A stretch of 64,000 nt of DNA from Inia geoffrensis (taxonomy: Eukaryota > Chordata > Mammalia > Artiodactyla > Iniidae), in contig CM070903.1 in the NCBI GenBank assembly GCA_036417435.1, positions 61,666,001 to 61,730,000 on the forward strand. Direction: 5' to 3'. The position numbers and the translations under genes were made by a program. The notes under the pieces are model-generated. The model worked only from the letters and a program-made list of their open reading frames with translations, had not been told where the DNA came from and did not search any database. Shown here one piece after another: positions 57,263 through 64,000 of this stretch (the first letter of the stretch is position 1; each line of letters starts with the position of its first letter).

Positions 57263-57317
57263 AAGAAGCCATTGGGCTTCATAAAACAAAACAAAACAAA
57301 AAAACAAACAAAAAACC
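57033..57317 (+). repeat. Young CHR-type SINE with CAA-repeat tail
   Basis: Full-length SINE with A box 'TGGCGCAGTGG' at 57045-57055 and B-box-like 'GGTTCATGCCC' at 57088-57098. Its body is the most GC-rich of the three and keeps many CpGs. The tail is (CAA)14 at 57221-57262 instead of poly-A, followed by about 20 bases containing the hairpin 'GAAGCCATTGGGCTTC' and then A-rich 'AAAACAAAACAAAAC' DNA. TSD 'AAAACTTAAGCACCA' at 57018-57032 and 57318-57332 is perfect, so the odd tail belongs to the insert. Long Asn, Val or Thr runs in overlapping frames are translations of CAA repeats. Confidence 0.96.
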
Positions 57318-57454
57318 AAAACTTAAGCACCAAAGTTTACTTCTGTTCCAGTTACTTGGCATTTTTGGTGAAATGAGTTTTGGTCTGAATCAGCCATTTA
57401 ACTATGTTGATCCTCTACCACTTTTGGTGATACAATAGTTATAATGCTAGATAT

Positions 57455-57655
57455 CTGCATAGCACTATAAAGTTTTCAAAGTGCTGCCATATACACAGTT
57501 CTTACTTGACACGTTGTATTATGAGCAATCAGATATTACAGCCATTTTATAGATAAAGAAACACAGGAACAGAGAGTATTACTCTGTATCACACATGGTT
57601 GGCAGCAAGGCCAGAACAAACTCCTATCCCAGGGTTCTTTCCACTATATCACATT
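57455..57655 (-). repeat. MIR SINE, antisense
   Basis: 'AAGTGCTGCCATATACACAG', 'ACAGCCATTTTATAGATAAA', 'GAAACACAGGAACAGAGAGT' and 'TCCCAGGGTTCTTTCCACTA' follow the reverse-complement MIR. Confidence 0.78.
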
Positions 57656-57810
57656 ATTATTGTTTTTATTATTTACTTACCATTGCATACTTATTACTGC
57701 TTTTCAAATATCCGATCATCACATCCTTCTCTGCACTGAACTAATAGTGTAACCCTATTGTATTTGATCTCTTTACTAGGTTGTACCCACCCTTCCAGTT
57801 CCCTACAGCC

Positions 57811-57925
57811 CTCACTAGACTGTGAGCTACTCCAGGACAATGTTTCATCGTGTTTGTATCTCTAGCCCCTGGTGAGATCCTACCATGTGTTTGCCAAGTG
57901 AATGTGCAGTAAATATTCACCTTCT
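57811..57925 (+). mobile_element. L2 3' end fragment, sense
   Basis: 'CTCACTAGACTGTGAGCTAC', 'ATGTTTCATCGTGTTTGTAT', 'CTCTAGCCCCTGGTGAGATC' and 'GCAGTAAATATTCACC' form the L2 terminus. Confidence 0.75.
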
Positions 57926-59419
57926 CTTAGTTGTAAACTGTTTTCAACCCACGATTTTTAAAAATACGATATAAAGTTTAGTATTATCTAAGAGGAAGGC
58001 ATTTCATCCATGTCACAAGTAGGAGAATGGAAAAATCAAGAGAGTGAATGTGGTTTATTTGAGAGTATCGGTCAGTCAGTGACAGAGATAGGAAACAAAA
58101 ACAACCCAGGGGTCTTCATGCTCAGGCTACACCTCTACCACCATAGCCAAACTTACTGGGACCAGACAGACTGTGGGGACTGTGTAAGCAGCGTGAACAG
58201 TATTTCCACATCCCCTGGGCAGGCTATTATTGTTGCAAAGAACTGTGGCAAACTGGACATTTTGTTCCCTTCTAATTTATCTGTGTTCCTGTAGCCATGT
58301 CTCCACTTCTAAACACTAATCACTTCTCTAGGTGAGCTTAAGTACCTAATTATTAAGAGCCCTCCAAATTTCTAGTGCCATCTTCAATACAGTTAGTGCC
58401 CTTTCTGTCCCATTTGCCCCCTGTGCTTGGTACTGAATCAGTATAGCAAATATCTCTAATGAAGAATCATGACGCAGGGTTAAATTTACAAATTAAGCAA
58501 TTCCTTTAGTTTTTATGTCGATTCCTTTCATCTTTGAATCCCCATCCTCCATTTGCTTAAAATACATCCCACTGTGAAACTTAAAAAAACAATGCTACTA
58601 TGACAGTTCAAAGAGAAATACTGAAACCTAGGCCATTTTCCAGAGACGCGTCTCACCTATAAGCTCTTGCATATAGCATCAGATAACCTAGTCTTCCAGG
58701 GAATGGTAGGACAATACATTAGCAGATTTAATATTAATCTCCAGAATCCCAGATTTATTCCCGTCCAGGTTAAGTGCTCTTTTGATTATTATAGCAAAAA
58801 ATAATACAAAAAATCGATTACAACCATTAATGGAGGCTTAAAATATTAACTACCATAGCTTTAACTCAGTATCTATAATTAAATGCAGAAAAGCTAAGTT
58901 AATGTAATGTTAAGGTTGAGCTTCTAATTGCACAAAAGTCATGAAATTTAAAATTAAGGTTTCTAGTGCCACTGTCTGTTAGCTCTACAACATTCCTCAT
59001 ATGATTTTCTACAATATATGTTTCATTTAAATGTGTCTGTGATAAGAGTTCCTAAGAAAGAATATAAAGTACAATCGATTAGAATTCAACTCTTAGATGT
59101 CTGCTTAGAGTTTTATGTAACCAAAAGTACTGGAAAAGTGCAATTAGTTTAAAATTACAGTGCCCCATTTGAGTGATTACCATTTCCTTGTTTAGGAATT
59201 TGTCCATTTCCCCTATAAATCCTTTAACTTTCACTTCTAGCCATCCCCTGGAGAAGAAAAGAGAATTTGTGTAAAAACAAAACCAAAACAACCTGTGGGC
59301 TGGGATAGTGCATATAGGTCTGTTCTTTAAATATATGACAAAAGGTATTCATGTGAAACTACTACTTAAGAGAGTAACTCAGAATATTCAAGTGTATGGG
59401 AACATCTAATAGGACAAGC
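57926..59419. other. Unique non-coding sequence
   Basis: About 1.5 kb, no recognised gene. The 94-codon frame at 58010-58294 has no domain I recognise. Confidence 0.5.
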
Positions 59420-59645
59420 CAAGGCTCCAGAGATGGGTAGATAGGGATTCTAGTCCTTTTAATGCTACTTACTAGCCAAGCTGACTTTGAGCAAATTACC
59501 TAACCTCTCTCAGTCTTGTTATCAGAGTAATTATACCTACTTTGTAAGGTAACTGTGAAGATTAAACCAAGTGACATATGTAACACATGCTTTGCAAAGC
59601 TCTCTTGGAATTTATAGCACCATCTCAACTATTATCATTAAAGAA
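59420..59645 (+). repeat. MIR SINE, near full length
   Basis: 'GGGATTCTAGTCCTTTTAAT', 'GACTTTGAGCAAATTACCTA', 'ACCTCTCTCAGTCTTGTTAT', 'GTAACTGTGAAGATTAAACC' and 'TGCTTTGCAAAGCTCTCTTG' are sense MIR in correct order. Confidence 0.85.
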
Positions 59646-61277
59646 TGAATGACCATAATTTAACCATCATTTGGTTGTCCACATGTATTTCTGAAACACA
59701 GAATAATCATTTAAAATTTATTCGATCGAAAGGTACATAGAACTGTTATATATATTTTTCATAATAATTTCCTTAGGATAGGCACATGTCTATGGCTTAT
59801 TACTGAGCATCCAGATATGTTCAATACATGATGCATCAGGTACATCAGCTAATTCTGAAGGCAGATGAGTGAAATGGATTCTTGGATATTGGGCTGCCAT
59901 GCTCAATATTTTCTTCAAATGTTATGAAACAGTTGTGTCTAAATAGAGAATACGCTTGAGAAGTTCTAGTCCAACATGCAATTTAGAGAGAAAGTTATAA
60001 CTCATAAATATAAGGGCTTAAAGCTAAAGTGCCACCTCAACCAAAACAATCATAAAAACTCCTAAGTGCATTCTGGCAGGAATAAAAGCAGCAAAGCCTG
60101 TTGTGGATGCTGCAGAGCCCAAGAAGGTAACCAAGTGAGTAAACAGTAAGGCAGGATTATCCTTATTTGGGTGGAATTCATTCCAGACAGGAATTAAAGG
60201 GGAGGGGGTGAGGGAAGGAGAATGCAGCTTGGGAGGAAGGGCTTTTGCATCTGAAAGCAGCTAAGTTACCTTGTGGAATGAAAAGGAAATTTGTTTTTTC
60301 CTGTCAACAGTAATCTTGTTTGAGGTCTAGCAGGCAGGTACACAAAAGATACATGTGTTCCACCTACTTGCTTTTTCTCCTCTGGCAGTGGGGTACACAG
60401 GCAAGGTTCAGGTTAATCAGACCCACTCAGAGTAACATGGCCAAATTCCTTTCCAAAAGTATAAATACTGATTCTTCAATAGCTTTATTCAATAGACTGA
60501 TAATTTATTGCACAGTTCCTGGCACATTCACAGCCAGGATTTGCTCCTGGGTGTACTACAATGCAATAAATGGGTTTAAATGAAAGGTGGGGAGATTTAT
60601 ACTGAAACCATGAATCACAATAGATAATTATTGAAACCCAAAAAGTCTCACACACATGTAATACCCAGAAAAACATACATAACCAATAATTTCTGAACCC
60701 TGTTGGCTCTTCCTATGTTAAGTCAATGGTATAAATGAGATTTCAAACAGAGGGGAATAGGTGGATCAACGACCTCAGCATCATATATCATCTCTGACTT
60801 CCTGTGATATGAAGCAAGTTACCTATCTTTTTTGGTACTTCATTTTCTTAACAATTAATAAATTGACTATAAAACCTTTAGCTAATATAAATTCTATTAG
60901 AGAATGGCCTGTTTCCAGAAAAAATCAAGGACACTAGCTATCTACACCCAAAGACTTATATTCCCCAAGCTTTTTAACAATATCAGCATATATTTATAAC
61001 ATTACAGTTTATACTTTTAAGACCAAGAAAATAGTTAAAGTTTCAATGGTCATAAAGAAAGCAATGGCTATTTTCTGACAAATGAAACACTTTTCTTTCT
61101 ATGATAGTTTAACTCAAAAACTTTTAAAAACCTTTTCTTTAAAGATTTTCATACATCATTTACCTTTGAGAGTAAGCATGAAAAACCTCAGGAAATAGGT
61201 AAATATTATTCATTTAAACACATCCCTCCCCACTCCAGGAAGCCTCACAAAGCTATATGACAAACAAATTGGAGGTA
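59646..61277. other. Unique non-coding sequence
   Basis: About 1.6 kb. A weak sense MIR-like block may lie at 60750-60860 ('ATGAAGCAAGTTACCTATCT'). No gene recognised. Confidence 0.5.
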
Positions 61278-61400
61278 CTTCATTAATTCATTCAGCAACG
61301 ATTTACTGAGCACCTACTATGTCTGACATGAGGCAGTGAACCAGAGGGTCCATAGAAAGCATACAACACCATCTCCTAGTACCATGAAGGAAAGACTAGT
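61278..61400 (-). mobile_element. L2 3' end fragment, antisense
   Basis: 'CATTCAGCAACGATTTACTG' followed by 'AGCACCTACTATGTCTGACA' and 'CATCTCCTAGTACCATGAAG' is the antisense L2 terminus. Confidence 0.72.
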
Positions 61401-62269
61401 CATAGTTAGGCTTAGTGGTTTTGGTTATGAGGTAAATGAAGTTCAAAACAGTGATCATTTGTTTCATTTCATTAAAAATTTTTGAAATAATTGTTTAGTT
61501 ATATCATTTAAGTGTTTGTTTACAAATTATCTCCTTGCTAAAATGCCAAGAATTGCCAACTAGAGCCATTTTTGAAATAACAAAAACAAATCAATAAAAA
61601 ACACAGTGATTTGGGGGAAAATCTATTTTATAAGAAAGGCACATTACCTAAGACCAATAAAATTACATGAAGTGTTCTTAAAAACTAGATTTTCAAATGT
61701 GTAGGGTTTCTTCCAGCTATGATGAAAACTCATTCATTCAGTCTGTATTTAGTTAGTGTCTAGAACATGGAAGATAGTATCTCTAGGAGCTACTTTTACT
61801 CTATCAGTATATTTAGAAGAATGACTACCTATTTCATGCAGTTATCATGAAGAAACCCTGTCAGAAAACTAAAATGAAATGGCTCATGAAGTTGATATTT
61901 ATATTAACAAGGATTCTGTTCATACCTCTTCTTTCTCCTTGGGATGGCATTATCCATGAGCATCCCTGTATATGAAGGAGGCAAAAACTGCTTTGGATAT
62001 TTATGCTCCTGGCTAGGCTAGTCAAAAAGGAATATGAACTTGTTACTGGATGCTTCTGTATGACACAGAAGCACAACTTATGGCCTTTTGTACATAACCA
62101 AAAGGGCTGCTAGTCTCTTTAAAGTGTTTAGAATAAAAACCATTTACTCTCTTTTCAGGGTAATCTGAACATTGCCCTTCTCAGGACTTTCTGCTTCCCA
62201 CATAAACTACCACCTGTGCAACACCTTCTGGTTTGAAAAATGCTTTCATGTATGTTGTGTTGTTCAGTT
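61401..62269. other. Unassigned sequence
   Basis: A possible further antisense L2 relic at 61729-61790 ('CATTCATTCAGTCTGTATTT'). Otherwise nothing recognised. Confidence 0.45.
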
Positions 62270-62455
62270 AGAAGGCAGCATCGTGGGGACTAAGAGAACT
62301 GGCTTTGGCACCAGAGAGATCAGGGTGCTTGCCAAAGTCACTTACTAGTTGTGTGCTATGTGCAAGCTGCTTGGTCACTTTAAGCCTTTTTCTTATTTGT
62401 AAATTGGGGATAATAATGCCTACCTTGCAGCAAGGTAGAGGTTAGAGGTTAGCTA
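62270..62455 (+). repeat. MIR SINE, sense
   Basis: 'AAGAGAACTGGCTTTGGCAC', 'CACTTACTAGTTGTGTGCTA', 'TATTTGTAAATTGGGGATAA' and 'TAATGCCTACCTTGCAGCAA' are the sense MIR first three-quarters, well preserved. Confidence 0.88.
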
Positions 62456-63519
62456 TGGTGCAGGTAAAGTGTGATTGTCATCGACAACCCATTGCAGGGA
62501 CACCAAAGGCTTCTCAATAGTGTGCTTCTCTTTATCAGGCTGGAGGAAGGGGGTCTACACCATTACTTAAGAGTATACATAATCCAAGCCTCTAGTTAAA
62601 GTAATGGTCTCTTCAAATCTTTGATCTGAACCATCTTCATAAAACGTTTCTTTAATTCATGGCCAAAACAGCCCTTTCCATATACTCTCAGAGAGAGAGC
62701 CCTTCTTTGGGAGCGAGAGATAAAATTTAATTCTACGTCTTTTTTAACCCTGAAACTATGTTCCCTGAAGCAATCCATGTGCTGCCATCAGATTTTATTA
62801 GGTGGGCTAAAATAGAGTCAGAAGGAGATTTTCTTACATAATAGCTGTCCCCATGAGACCTTCGGAGAGTCATTTAAAGTTTTCTAATGAAGAATTTTGA
62901 GATCCATAAGTACAGGAAAAATCTTGATGGCCTCTCTTGCTTACTGATTCATTGATAATTCTCAAGCATTGGGCTGGCACAACTAGAGTAAAATTTTGCA
63001 CAGTGTAAAGTGGTGGGTGTGGATGTTTTTGGAGCCAGTCAGTCTCTGGCAGCTGACTGAATCACACTTGTGCTTTCCTGCCCACTTACATCTTCAGAGA
63101 GCAGCCTGGGTGGGGATGCTCATCAGATGTGCTCATTTAAGGACAAACCCATTTGAATATTATAACAACATTTGGCAAACTTCCTCTACTGAATGGTGAA
63201 CCTGGCCCACTGCCTCTGAGAACTATTGCTTGGCTGGGAAACATAGGTCCTTTGATGTTCTTCACATGGTAGACCATATTCAAGGCCTCCCACCTAAACA
63301 CCCTCTGTAAGAGTCCTGCTCCTCAAACATTTTCAAGTTCCTGGTCTGGATGAGTGGGTTACAGATATGCAGTGAGTCCTTTTGCAACATACAGCTATTT
63401 TTAATCATGTCTGGAGAATCCAAATGTCTTATTGAGATCTAGTAGGCACATACTTCATTAGGAAGTAAGAAACTGTCTACTGAAAAAGTTCTATGTGGAG
63501 AATTCTGCACCATACTTAA
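62456..63519. other. Unique non-coding sequence
   Basis: No gene or named repeat recognised in about 1 kb. Confidence 0.5.
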
Positions 63520-63850
63520 GGCAATACTCTCTATTCCCTCAAGATGTCTGTAGTCTTGCTGGGAATCTGAGAACAACAAAACCTGTTCAGGCAAAACTAC
63601 TTAACACTCCTAGATCAACATACAAGTGAGTAGAGACAGGATATATAAAGACTAGGGTAATAGGACAAAAAAGAATTTGGAAGGGAGTGATGGATCTACA
63701 TATTCTAAAGTGAGCAAGAAGAGCATCACAGAGTGGAGAGAGAGCACGGACAAGGGCATGGAGGTGGGAAAGGGTCAGCCTATAATGCTTGATGTAGAGA
63801 AAGCAGGGCAGTCAGAGCAGGAGGGTCACTGTGGGTGCAAGGAACTGCAT
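63520..63850 (-). mobile_element. Possible decayed L2, antisense
   Basis: Purine-rich phrases 'CAAGGGCATGGAGGTGGGAA' and 'GCAGGGCAGTCAGAGCAGG' recall the middle of antisense L2 3' sequence ('gcaaaggcatggaggt...'). Continuity is poor, so this is only a possibility. The last 150 bases of the window hold nothing recognisable. Confidence 0.35.
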
Positions 63851-64000
63851 GAGGAACTGACTCATCTGGTCATAAAGACTGCCAAGATGCCAACCAAACC
63901 CCTGTTCATTCTGCTTTGGGGGAAACAGAAGTTAATGGGGACCTTGGAGCTGGGGAAGAAAGAGAGGCCAAGGAGAATAACTGGTAGTAGAGGAGCTTAC

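Noticed and set aside
57023..57438. Open frames with long runs of Asn, Thr, Val, Cys or Leu
   Set aside because: These are translations of the (CAA)14 tail of the SINE in different frames, not proteins.

Overview
The window reads as nuclear DNA of a toothed whale or other cetacean. The sequence is AT-rich, CpG-poor and non-coding, and it carries mammalian interspersed repeats of every age (MIR, L2, MER20, MER5A-like, MST/MLT1 LTRs, L1M). The lineage call rests on three young tRNA-derived SINEs that begin with the CHR-type head 'GGGCTTCCCTGGTGGC' and have a GC-rich body, and on several young L1 3' ends finishing in '...ACTCCAATAAAGATG' plus an A tail. These are typical of cetaceans and their close cetartiodactyl relatives. 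Assignment to a species or chromosome is not possible from the sequence alone.

I find no protein-coding gene, exon set, rRNA or stand-alone tRNA gene. No open frame reaches 200 codons. The longest, 199 codons on the minus strand near 48.9-49.5 kb, is an accidental read across a SINE and an L2 LINE. The window is therefore intergenic or lies inside a very large intron.

Layout. 0-5 kb: MST-type LTR, MER5A-like fragment, L2, L1 tails, two MIRs and an old CHR SINE on the minus strand. 5-13 kb: mostly unique DNA with CA/TA microsatellites inside or near an antisense L1 3' UTR, and a young CHR SINE at 11.0 kb. 13-16 kb: GA microsatellite, a tiny young L1 insertion with a clean target-site duplication (TSD), and two L1M 3' ends. 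16.6-23 kb: L2-rich, including one L2 split by an inverted L1M with a visible TSD, and a short interstitial telomeric tract at 20.57 kb. 23-31 kb: largely unique, with a cluster of sharp transcription-factor-like motifs (CRE, octamer, E-box) at 23.8-24.8 kb. 31-40 kb: mostly unique, one young L1 insertion and a long TA tract. 40-50 kb: the richest repeat cluster, with L2 copies in both orientations, an MLT1 LTR, MER20, a 50-bp minisatellite, and a roughly 2.8-kb antisense L2 that still shows a reverse-transcriptase motif remnant and is interrupted by a CHR SINE. 50-64 kb: L2 and MIR fragments, an LTR inside an L2, a near-consensus CTCF motif at 52.12 kb, and a third young CHR SINE with a CAA-repeat tail.

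No undescribed biological system is visible. The items most worth a second look are the CTCF motif, the motif cluster at 24 kb, the 50-bp minisatellite beside MER20, the interstitial telomeric repeat, the unusual tail of the 57-kb SINE, and the well-preserved L2 copies. All repeat-family names come from recognition of consensus features by eye. Boundaries are approximate unless a TSD is stated.
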